Below, piece after piece: positions 9,101 to 16,547 of a stretch of DNA of 64,000 nucleotides (its first letter is position 1; the number at the start of each line of letters is the position of its first letter). The position numbers were made by a program, and so were the translations under genes. Source of the DNA: JALZVT01 sp039029135 (lineage in GTDB: Bacteria; Pseudomonadota; Gammaproteobacteria; Pseudomonadales; Azotimanducaceae); contig JBCCGT010000026.1 of NCBI GenBank assembly GCA_039029135.1, positions 7,890-71,889 of the forward strand, written 5' to 3'. Below the pieces are notes generated by a model. That model was not told the DNA's origin. It worked only from the letters and a program-made list of their open reading frames with translations, and searched no databases.

Positions 9101-9684
9101 GCAAACGTTCAGCGAACCGGAAATATTAGATCAGATCTAATTAAATGTCGGGCGTCTGTGCGCGTACGTACTTAATCGTACTTAGGCTTTACTTGTTGGT
9201 AACCCTTGCCGTCGAGACACTAAGTGCGGTGAGTGACGGCGGTAGTTCCAGGGAATCAGGAGCGTAGTTGCCGCGGGACGTAAGACGGCCCAGGGAAGGG
9301 CTGTGCTCACTTCGGCAGCGCCTTGTCGCTTGCACACTCAACCCTCGCAGCAACGGGACAGCGTTACGCCGCGAGGTGCGATCAAGCAGGCAGGCACCGT
9401 CGAGGATCAGGGAGGACGCGTTCACAGGGACGTGACATCCTTCCCGGCGCCGCGCAACCCCTCTTCAAATCGATTCGCCACCGACCCCAGCGGGCAGCCC
9501 CAGCCGCGCTGACGACGGTCGTTCGTCTTCTGTTGTGCTCGCGTGCGAGCGGCCTCTGCAAGTACCCTATACGGCTGGAAGTAGGGCTGGAAGTGGCTGG
9601 TTCGAGACACCGGGCGTGCCGCGTCGGTTCGCGGTGCGTCTTTAAACCGCGGCAATCCCGTCCAGTCGCTGGGGAGTACACGCA
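9101..9684. other. Long intergenic region ahead of the DUF1800 gene
   Basis: 584 bp without a supportable gene. Its first ~100 bp are unusually AT-rich for this genome and carry an inverted repeat and a direct repeat (described separately). Near 9573-9600 is a short run of GGCTGGAAGT-type direct repeats. The short open frames here lack homology and ribosome binding sites. The region presumably carries the promoter of the DUF1800/DUF1501 pair and possibly an untranslated leader. Confidence 0.5.
9126..9184. promoter_or_regulatory. Inverted repeat plus phased direct repeats (possible regulator sites)
   Basis: TTAGATC-A-GATCTAA at 9126-9140 is a perfect 7-bp inverted repeat around one base. Downstream, CGTACTTA occurs at 9167-9174 and again at 9177-9184, exactly 10 bp apart, i.e. 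one helical turn. The segment is AT-rich in a GC-rich genome. Such features often mark regulator binding, but no regulator is identified and the nearest downstream start is 500 bp away. Confidence 0.35.
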
Positions 9685-11556
9685 ATGCCTACCTGCAGGG
9701 TCCTCTGTATGTTCGGCCGCACATTCGGCTGCGGACGGCGCCCGCGCGTTGGCAGCCTGCTGTGGGTGTCGCTGGTGCTCGGTGGCGCGGCCTCGGTCGC
9801 CGCCGCTGAGGCCGGCGATCGCGCCGCATGGCTGGGCGACCTGACGCCGATCGAGCGGGGTGCCTGGACGGCCAGCGACGCCGCGCATTTGCTCGAGCGG
9901 GCGGGTTTTGGCGCCACGCCCGCCGACGTCCAGCGGCTGCTGCGGCTCGGGCCGAAGCGGGCGGTGCGCGAGCTGTCACGGCCGCGTCGCGGCGCGAGCG
10001 CGTTTGTCCATTCCGGCATCTTTGATGCTGGGCTCGATCCCTTTCCGCCCAGCCGCCCGGCGACGACCAACGCGGCAAAGCGGGACGGCAGAGCGCTCGG
10101 GATAGACGTCAAGCCGACGGGCAATCGACCGATCCAGCCGATCGTGAACAAGTTTTTCTACTGGCTGCGCGCCTCCCGACTCGAGACCGATCGTGTCGCC
10201 TACTGGTGGGCTAACCGCATGCTGGTCAGCGAGTCGCCCCTCGTCGAGAAAACCGCGTTGTTCTGGCACGGTCACTTCGCCGTCAACGAGGACAAGGTTC
10301 GGGACTACCGCAAGCTGCTGGCGCAGATCGAGCTGTTTCAGGCCGCCGGGCTGGGCAACTTTCGCGATCTGCTGCTGGCGGTGGCCCGCAGCCCGGCGAT
10401 GCTCGCGTTTCTGGACGCCGGGGTGAACGTCAAGGATGCACCGAACGAGAACTTCGCCCGCGAGATCATGGAGCTGTTCACGCTCGGCGTCGGGCACTAC
10501 GGCGAACAGGACGTGCGCGAGGCGGCGCGCGCGTTCACGGGGTGGAACTACGACGGCCTGCGGTTTGCGTTTGACCCGGAGCTGCACGACCAGGGCGCGA
10601 AACGCTTTCTGGGCCACGAAGGGCGCTTCGACGGCGAGCAGATCATTGATCTCATTCTCGCCGAGCGTCAGGCCGCCGACTTTCTGGCCGCCAAGCTGTA
10701 TCGCTTCTTCGTCCGCGACACGGTTGCGCCTGAGCTGGCGCGCGAGTTGGGTCGGCGGCTGTACGAACTGGACTACGACGTTGGCGGCTTCCTTGCGCTG
10801 TTGCTGCGCTCGAAAGACTTCTACTCGCCGGCCAGCCGCGCGGTCCACATTAAATCGCCGGTCGAGCTTGTCGTGTCGACCTATCGCAAGCTGGGGCTCG
10901 GCGCACTGCCCGGCGTTCCGGACTTCAACGTCGTCACTGGTTCGCTCGGGCAGCGGCTGCTGCATCCGCCCACGGTCGCGGGCTGGTCCGCCGGGCGCGC
11001 CTGGATCACACCCAGCCTGCTGTTCGAGCGCGGCAACTTCGTCCAGGACGTTTTGTTTCCCGACATCGGCTTCGTGCCGCCTGATCGCTATCCGAACTAT
11101 GGTGGTGCGAACATCGTCGCCGTGCAGGATCGGCTCCGCGCCGGCGAGTCCGTGGCGTCGGCGACGCGGCCCGCAGGCGTCGCGGCAGGCGGGGAAATGG
11201 CGGCTTCCAACGCGATGGCGGACCAAGACGAGGCCTTTAACACACGGCTGGGATCGATGCGCGGCTGGCAGCTCGCGATCGAGCGAGTCCTGCCGATTCC
11301 GCGGACGACGGCCCGGCTCGACCTGGCGGGTGAGATTCGCGCTGCGGGCGCCGTCGACTGCGCGGCGGTGGTGAACTACTTCGAGCGGCGCTTCTTAAGC
11401 GTCGCGCTCGAAGCCCAGGTGCGGCGCACGCTCAGCGACTTCCTGCTGGCGCAGCTCGGCACAGACGATGTGGCCGCGGCGCTCAGCTACGCAGAAGAGC
11501 CGCTGCGCCTGCTGCTGCATACCATGCTGAGCCTGCCGGAGTATCAACTTGGTTAG
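9685..11556 (+). CDS. DUF1800 domain-containing exported protein
   Basis: A 623-residue protein with an N-terminal hydrophobic export signal around residues 24-41 (LLWVSLVLGGAASVAAAEA). The DUF1800 signatures follow: AAHLLERAGFGATPADV, VEKTALFWHGHFAVNEDKV, NENFAREIMELFTLGVGHY and AARAFTGWNYDG. The C-terminal part with PPTVAGWSAGRAWITPSLL is also typical. DUF1800 proteins are exported, of unknown biochemical role, and nearly always encoded with a DUF1501 protein, as here: the next gene overlaps by 8 bp. Family assignment is firm; no enzymatic activity can be assigned. Confidence 0.93.
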   Translation: MPTCRVLCMFGRTFGCGRRPRVGSLLWVSLVLGGAASVAAAEAGDRAAWLGDLTPIERGAWTASDAAHLLERAGFGATPADVQRLLRLGPKRAVRELSRPRRGASAFVHSGIFDAGLDPFPPSRPATTNAAKRDGRALGIDVKPTGNRPIQPIVNKFFYWLRASRLETDRVAYWWANRMLVSESPLVEKTALFWHGHFAVNEDKVRDYRKLLAQIELFQAAGLGNFRDLLLAVARSPAMLAFLDAGVNVKDAPNENFAREIMELFTLGVGHYGEQDVREAARAFTGWNYDGLRFAFDPELHDQGAKRFLGHEGRFDGEQIIDLILAERQAADFLAAKLYRFFVRDTVAPELARELGRRLYELDYDVGGFLALLLRSKDFYSPASRAVHIKSPVELVVSTYRKLGLGALPGVPDFNVVTGSLGQRLLHPPTVAGWSAGRAWITPSLLFERGNFVQDVLFPDIGFVPPDRYPNYGGANIVAVQDRLRAGESVASATRPAGVAAGGEMAASNAMADQDEAFNTRLGSMRGWQLAIERVLPIPRTTARLDLAGEIRAAGAVDCAAVVNYFERRFLSVALEAQVRRTLSDFLLAQLGTDDVAAALSYAEEPLRLLLHTMLSLPEYQLG

Positions 11557-12724
11557 TCGACGTCGACTGGTGGGCGCGCTCGCCGCCGTGCCGTTCGCGG
11601 GTCGAGCGGCGGGGGCCGTGCGTGACGCGGCGCGGGACGACAGGATCCTGGTCGTCGTCGAGCTGTCGGGCGGCAACGACGGCCTCAATACGGTCGTGCC
11701 GCACGGCGACGATGCCTACTACCGCGCCCGGCCGGGACTCGGCATACGCCGCGACGCCCTGCTGCCGCTGGACGATCACTTCGGTTTCAATCCCGGCGCG
11801 GTCGGCCTGCAGCGACTCTGGCAGCGCGGCGAGCTCGCGATCGTGCACGGCTGCGGCTACGACGACCCGTCGTACTCGCACTTCACGTCCATGAACTTCT
11901 GGCACACGGGTGCGCCCAACAGCGGTCGTCGAGACGGCTGGCTGGGGCGTCTCGCCGATCAGCTGGCGCCCGCCGCGCCACCGAACTTCATCGTCAATAT
12001 CGGCGCCGCGCAGTCGCTCGCCGTGCGATCGAATCGCCATGTCCCCGTAGTGTTCGATGACCCGCAGCGTTTCGGCCGGCGTGCGCTCGCGAGTCAGCGC
12101 GACGCGTTAGAGACGATTCCGGACGGGGCCGCCGCGAACGCCAGCGCGCAGTTCTTACGCGACGTCGCGCGCGGCGGACGGGCCGCGGCCGCTGAGATTC
12201 GCGCGGCCTGGCGCGACTACAAGACGCCCGTCGACTACGGCCTTGCGCCGCTCGATTTGCCGAAGGTCGCGGCCTGCATCGCGAGCGGCTTTCCGGCGCG
12301 CGTCTACTATGTGTCGTTCCGCAACAACGCGTTTGATACCCACGTACAGCAGGCGGCGCTCCACCGGCGGCTGCTCAGCTATGCAGCGGACGCCATCCAT
12401 GCCTTCGTTCGTGACCTCGATCGGCAGGGGCTGGGCGAGCGGGTGACGCTGCTGGCGTTCTCGGAGTTTGGGCGTCGGGTTGGCGAAAACGCCAATCGCG
12501 GTACCGATCACGGCAGTGCCAATCTCATGCTGGTCGCCGGATCGGCCGTGCGCGGCGGCCACTACGGCCGGCCGCCCGATCTCGAGGATCTGGATGGCAC
12601 CGACAACCTGCGTCATACGACGGATTTTCGCCGGGTTTACGCGACGGCGGCCGGGCCCTGGCTGGGAGCGACACCTGGTGCAATCCTTGGAACGGGCTTT
12701 GAACCCCTCGATCTGTTTGCCTAA
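11549..12724 (+). CDS. DUF1501 domain-containing exported protein (Tat signal)
   Basis: A 391-residue protein starting with TTG at 11549, inside the last codons of the DUF1800 gene, so translation is probably coupled. The N-terminus VSRRRLVGALAAVPFAG is a twin-arginine signal. ILVVVELSGGNDGLNTVVPH and the later FSEFGRRVGENANRGTDHGSA segments are the DUF1501 hallmarks; the fold is sulfatase/alkaline phosphatase-like. With the DUF1800 partner it forms a widespread exported pair of unknown function. The ATG-less start and the short overlap are normal for this pair. Confidence 0.92.
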   Translation: MVSRRRLVGALAAVPFAGRAAGAVRDAARDDRILVVVELSGGNDGLNTVVPHGDDAYYRARPGLGIRRDALLPLDDHFGFNPGAVGLQRLWQRGELAIVHGCGYDDPSYSHFTSMNFWHTGAPNSGRRDGWLGRLADQLAPAAPPNFIVNIGAAQSLAVRSNRHVPVVFDDPQRFGRRALASQRDALETIPDGAAANASAQFLRDVARGGRAAAAEIRAAWRDYKTPVDYGLAPLDLPKVAACIASGFPARVYYVSFRNNAFDTHVQQAALHRRLLSYAADAIHAFVRDLDRQGLGERVTLLAFSEFGRRVGENANRGTDHGSANLMLVAGSAVRGGHYGRPPDLEDLDGTDNLRHTTDFRRVYATAAGPWLGATPGAILGTGFEPLDLFA

Positions 12725-12741
12725 CGCGCGGCCGCGCTGCG

Positions 12742-13275
12742 CTATTTCAGCTCGTTCGTGATCGAACGCACCTTGGCGTTCGACATCAGCCGGCGCATCT
12801 TCGGGTTCCTCAGCAGGCTCGCATAGTCGCCGGCCGCGATCGCGCGCTGGATGTCAGGATCTTCGATCACCGCGCGCATCTCCGGGGCGTCCGACAGTGA
12901 CATGATGCTCTGCAGCAGCGCCGGGTTCCCGCTCAGCCGCGCCATGATGGAACTCTGTAGGCCGCCCGTGTCGTTTGCTGTGGGCGCGTCCACTGGCGCG
13001 GCCTCACTCGTCGCGCCGCCGTACTCGATGACGCGGACACGGCTCTGGGGAATCGTCATTTCGCCCAGCGCGCTGCTGCGCACGCGATAGCCGCTGCTCG
13101 TCAGGCCGACGACCTCACCGCGCAGGGTCGAGCCGTCGGTGAGATGGATCGCGGCCTGTTCCGCGCGCGCGCTCGCCGCCACCGCAAGGAGCAGCAGGGC
13201 TATGACAACGCCGCGCCAGCGCGGAACACGCATCCGCACGCCGGTCTCGCTCGGTGTCGCTCGCAGATCTCTCAT
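12742..13275 (-). CDS. Secreted or membrane-anchored hypothetical protein with C-terminal STI1-like repeat
   Basis: A 177-residue protein. The start at 13275 is supported by AAGGGG eight bases upstream. A hydrophobic export segment (VVIALLLLAVAASARAEQ) ends near residue 38. Residues ~43-85 resemble a small beta domain (IHLTDGSTLRGEVVGLTSSG) of the kind found in proteins annotated SMc-like/LSm-type. Residues ~115-175 hold asparagine/aspartate-proline spaced helices (NPALLQSIM, DPDIQRAIAAGDYASLLRNP) like the STI1/heat-shock chaperonin-binding motif. Function is unknown. It converges with the DUF1501 gene with a 17-bp gap. Confidence 0.7.
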   Translation of the reverse strand: MRDLRATPSETGVRMRVPRWRGVVIALLLLAVAASARAEQAAIHLTDGSTLRGEVVGLTSSGYRVRSSALGEMTIPQSRVRVIEYGGATSEAAPVDAPTANDTGGLQSSIMARLSGNPALLQSIMSLSDAPEMRAVIEDPDIQRAIAAGDYASLLRNPKMRRLMSNAKVRSITNELK

Positions 13276-13460
13276 GTGCTTACCCCTTTTAACCTGCCGC
13301 GGATTGACCTGGCGCGGTGCTCGCGCTTGCCAGCCGTCGCTCGGCTCATGGCGCTTCCATGCTAACGCAGGTCACATTTTCAATGTGCGGCCTGCCGCGC
13401 ATTGCGCGGTCATGCCATGGCGCGACTTAGCGAAGGCGCGACTTGGCGAGAACGCGCCGC

Positions 13461-15125
13461 TCAATTGCTCCAGTACGCGAACTCATCGTCCGGCTGGTCG
13501 GGCTGGGACAGATCTCTATCGACATTGATGGGGGTTGCCCCGGCCCAGGGCCAGCGCGGCGCCATCTGCTGGGCATTGTGGGCCGCGAGGGCGGCGCGCA
13601 GGCGCTCGGCGACCGCAGGCTCCGCATCCAGCAGATCGACCTGCTCGCCCGGGTCCTGCTGCAGGTCGAACAGCCACTCTTTACGCGGCAGTCCTGGCGG
13701 CGCGCTGACCATCAGCTTGTAGCGCGCATCGCGCGCCGCCTCGGCGGCGCCGCTGCGGAAGAACAGGTACTCGTGCGCCTGTGCGTCGGCGTCGTCCGCG
13801 GTGCCGGCCGCGAACGGCAGCAGATCGACGCCGTCCATCACGCGATCCGCGGGCAGGGGCGCGCCGGCCGCCGCGGCCGCGGTGGCGTACATGTCGAAGT
13901 GGTGCACGGGTGTTGCCGATTCGCCGCCGGCAGGAATCTTTGCCGGCCAGCGCGCCAGAAACGGTGCGCGTATGCCGCCCTCGAACAGCGTGATCTTCCA
14001 GCCCCGATAAGGGTCGTTGACGTCCGGCAGGCCGATGTAGCCCGCGCCGCCGTTGTCGGAGGTGAACATCACCAGCGTGTTGTCGTCAAGGCCGTTGTCG
14101 CGAAGTGCCGCCATGACGCGGCCCACCCCGCGATCGAGCGCGAGGATCATTCCCGCGTAGACGCGCTCGCGATGCAGTTCGATGTGATCCAGCGCGTCGT
14201 AGTCCGCTTTGGTCGCCTGCAGGGGCGTGTGCGGGGCCCAGTGCGCGAGGTAGAGAAAGAACGGCCGATCCCTGTTGGCGTTGATCACGTTGACCGCCTC
14301 GTCGGTGTAGTAGTCGGTCAGATAGCGCGGCGGTTCGAAGGCCGGCCCGCCGTTGAAGCTCGCGGCGAAGCGCAGGGCCGACCATAGGAAGCGGTCGATC
14401 GGATCGAATTCCTGGCGGGCGTTGATGACGCTTGCGTCGTCAAGCCGGCCGTATAGTCCGCTCGCCATCAGCAGACTCTCCGCAAACCCCTGGTCGTGAG
14501 CGGCCATGCCGTTGCTGCGCCCCAGATGCCACTTGCCGATGTGAGCGGTGTGATAGCCGCGTTCCGCCAGCAGCTCGGCGAGCGTGATCTCTGTCGGCGG
14601 CATGCCCATCTCGTCGTACGGAACGCTGTTGCGCTCGTCGTTGGCCACGCTTGGCGGGCGCAACGGCCGATCCTCGGTGCCGGCGATCATGCCCAGGATG
14701 GGCTGCATGCCAGTCGGCGTCGGGGTGAATTCGAAGCCGAAGCGGGTCCCATAGCGACCCGACATCAGGGCCGCGCGCGATGGGGCACAGGTGCCGTTCG
14801 CCGCGTAGCCCTGGGTGAAGTTCACGCCTTCTGCGGCCAGGCGATCGATGTTCGGTGTGGCGACGGTGGCGTTCGGGCCGCCGTTCATCGACAGGTCGTT
14901 CCAGCCGAGATCGTCCGCCAGGATCAGGACGATGTTCGGCGGTCGCGCGGCGGGCGCCCGGGCATCCCGTCCCGTTGACCAGTTCACCGCCTGCGTCGGA
15001 CCGATGTCGGACTGGGCTGCGAGCAGCCGCCCCACGCCCCACAGCGCCAGTTCGATGCGAAAGACCCAGCCGAGCAACAGCGCGACGAGCAGGCCTCCCA
15101 ATGTCCACTTCAGCCAACTCGGCAT
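13461..15125 (-). CDS. Membrane-anchored sulfatase (arylsulfatase family)
   Basis: A 554-residue protein from the ATG at 15125, preceded by GGGGGA; earlier in-frame codons encode a non-family leader. One N-terminal membrane segment (residues ~7-25) anchors a periplasmic or extracellular domain. NIVLILADDLGWNDLS carries the calcium-binding D71-D72. C113 in CAPSR (C-x-P-S-R) is the cysteine converted to formylglycine, so a maturase is needed. TPNIDRLAAEGVNF, AHIGKWHLG, MFTSDNGG and APFLARWPAKIP segments are all canonical. It should release sulfate from an aryl or carbohydrate sulfate ester. The two sulfotransferase genes at 44-50 kb suggest sulfated glycans are made here too, but a link is inference. 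Confidence 0.93.
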   Translation of the reverse strand: MPSWLKWTLGGLLVALLLGWVFRIELALWGVGRLLAAQSDIGPTQAVNWSTGRDARAPAARPPNIVLILADDLGWNDLSMNGGPNATVATPNIDRLAAEGVNFTQGYAANGTCAPSRAALMSGRYGTRFGFEFTPTPTGMQPILGMIAGTEDRPLRPPSVANDERNSVPYDEMGMPPTEITLAELLAERGYHTAHIGKWHLGRSNGMAAHDQGFAESLLMASGLYGRLDDASVINARQEFDPIDRFLWSALRFAASFNGGPAFEPPRYLTDYYTDEAVNVINANRDRPFFLYLAHWAPHTPLQATKADYDALDHIELHRERVYAGMILALDRGVGRVMAALRDNGLDDNTLVMFTSDNGGAGYIGLPDVNDPYRGWKITLFEGGIRAPFLARWPAKIPAGGESATPVHHFDMYATAAAAAGAPLPADRVMDGVDLLPFAAGTADDADAQAHEYLFFRSGAAEAARDARYKLMVSAPPGLPRKEWLFDLQQDPGEQVDLLDAEPAVAERLRAALAAHNAQQMAPRWPWAGATPINVDRDLSQPDQPDDEFAYWSN

Positions 15126-15200
15126 ATTGTTTCCCCCATTATTGCCCGGCTCTCGAGCTCTCACAGTCCGCTGCTTGTCGTCGTCCGCGGATCCTGTCCT

Positions 15201-15599
15201 TCAGGGCCGCATCGTCCACAGGTCGCGCACCGTACGGCCGTCGTCGGGCAACGTCGACCAACTATCCCGACCGTCGAAACGCCTGAGCGGGATGTCGGCG
15301 ATGTCCGCGGGCGCCGCGAGACGGAGGTTCACCGCCATCGGCTGCCGACCCTCGTCGTTGAGGCCGTTACCCCGCCAATAGCCCAGACCGCCGCAGGTCG
15401 CGCAGCAGTGCTGTGTCAGACCGCCGTCGGGAGAGTATCCGATGGTGTCCCCGCTGACGCGAATGTGCTGTCCCTCGAAGCCGTACGCCCAGAGCGCCCC
15501 CGAGGTTCGGCAGGACGTACAGTTGCACGAGTTTGCGAATGCCGGCGGCTCACTCAGCGTCCAGCGCAGCGCGCCGCAGCGACAGTGTCCCTCGATCAT
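15201..15599 (-). CDS. GFA family protein (CENP-V/glutathione-dependent formaldehyde-activating fold)
   Basis: A 132-residue zinc protein of the GFA/CENP-V fold. All the cysteine clusters are present: HCRCGALRW near the N-terminus, NSCNCTSCRTSG, and QHCCATCGGLGYW. The family includes S-(hydroxymethyl)glutathione synthase, but most members are not proven to bind glutathione, so no activity is claimed. It is the third gene of a minus-strand operon, 18 bp after the selenoprotein stop and in the same reading frame as it. The ATG at 15599 has a modest GAGGG site upstream. Confidence 0.88.
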   Translation of the reverse strand: MIEGHCRCGALRWTLSEPPAFANSCNCTSCRTSGALWAYGFEGQHIRVSGDTIGYSPDGGLTQHCCATCGGLGYWRGNGLNDEGRQPMAVNLRLAAPADIADIPLRRFDGRDSWSTLPDDGRTVRDLWTMRP

Positions 15600-15617
15600 G
15601 AATGAGCCCTCGCGACC

Positions 15618-16493
15618 TCAGGAACTCGCGCCACCTGCTTTCGCCTCGCGGACGCGTTCGTGCGCCGCGCGCAGTTTGGCGATGTCGTCAGCGGATAGGT
15701 GGGAGACGTCCATGAAGTCCTGCTTCCAGCTATCGCTCGACGCCCAGCGCTGGGGCGACACGGCGGTCGAGTCGCCCGGCCCTGCGCTGTCGAAGAGAGC
15801 CAGCGCCCCGCGCAGCGTAGCGTCCTGCGACGCCGGGTCGTGCGGCTTGCCCGCCGAGTGTCCAAGCGGGAAGTCGCTCCAAAAAAAGCGCGGCGGGTTC
15901 GCGAACTCGACGATATCGCGCGCGCAGCCCATGACGACGGTGGCGATGTCGTGGGCTTCGAGGTACCGGGCGATCAGACTGACCGACTGATGGCACACGG
16001 GTCACGTCGGCACCAGCAGGGCGACCTCGGCCCCCTGCGCCTGAACCTGTTCGAGCACGGCGGGCGCGTCCTGCTCGAGCGTCGCGCGCTGCGAGCGATT
16101 CGTCGGCGCCCCGACCAGGCGCGGTGCGATCGCGCCGATCATGCCGTCCCGCTTCGCGCGCTGCAGCGCCGGGATCGGCAGCCAGGTGTTCGGATCGTCC
16201 GCGGCGCAGTGTTTGCGGTCGTAGCCGATGTGCGAAATGCGCAGGTCCGGTGCAGGATCGAGGGGGGCGGTGTACACCGTGTAGAACTTCGCGTCGGCGT
16301 TGTAGGGTGCCCCGGGTCCTTGATCACGCAACTCTGGACGATAGGGGGCCGCCGTCGTGATCAGCGCGAGCGTGCTGTCGGCGAGCGACTGGGCCGGCTG
16401 TGTCCACGGGCGGTCGTCGTTGTGGGCCCAGCTATAGGGCTGGTATCCCTGCGCCGCGTAGTAGTCGCGCGTGCGTGCCATATAGCGAATCAT
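15618..16493 (-). CDS. GrdB-like selenoprotein (glycine/sarcosine/betaine reductase selenoprotein B family), TGA = Sec164
   Basis: Two open frames in the same phase (16493-16005 and 16001-15618) are split only by a TGA at 16004-16002. Read through, they give one 291-residue protein with ALLVPT-U-PVCHQSV, i.e. a U-x-x-C redox motif at residue 164. The N-terminal half (RYMARTRDYYAAQGYQPY, STLALITTAAP) and the C-terminal half (ARDIVEF, FFWSDFPLGHSAGKP) belong together in proteins related to the GrdB/PrdB selenoprotein subunits. The start is supported by GGGGAG. A hairpin lies just after the TGA (see the SECIS entry). It sits 54 bp after the CmcJ-like gene. GrdB homologues reduce C-N bonds in anaerobes, but proteobacterial members are uncharacterised, so the substrate is unknown. 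Ordinary gene finders will call two broken genes. Confidence 0.88.
15966..16004 (-). promoter_or_regulatory. Putative bacterial SECIS hairpin for Sec164
   Basis: In the mRNA, ten bases after the UGA begins a perfect 5-bp stem ATCAG/CTGAT (15991-15987 with 15977-15973). It closes a 9-base loop TCGGTCAGT that starts with a pyrimidine and holds a GG. The loop guanines lie 18-19 bases after the UGA, within the window expected for SelB-binding bacterial SECIS elements. The stem is short and folding was judged by eye only. Confidence 0.6.
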
Positions 16494-16547
16494 GGTCTGT
16501 GCTCCCCGTTTGCTTCTGCGGCGCGTTCCGACGTCGCGTCCGTCGTC

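Noticed and set aside
9590..9625. A GGTTCGA-type string looked like a tRNA T-arm.
   Set aside because: The flanking bases do not form the 5-bp T stem, and no acceptor, D or anticodon arm can be built.
15618..15620. The TGA ending the selenoprotein is in frame with the GFA gene, so it could be a second selenocysteine.
   Set aside because: Read through, it would fuse two complete proteins by six unconserved codons, and the GFA protein has its own ATG and ribosome site. An ordinary stop is simpler.
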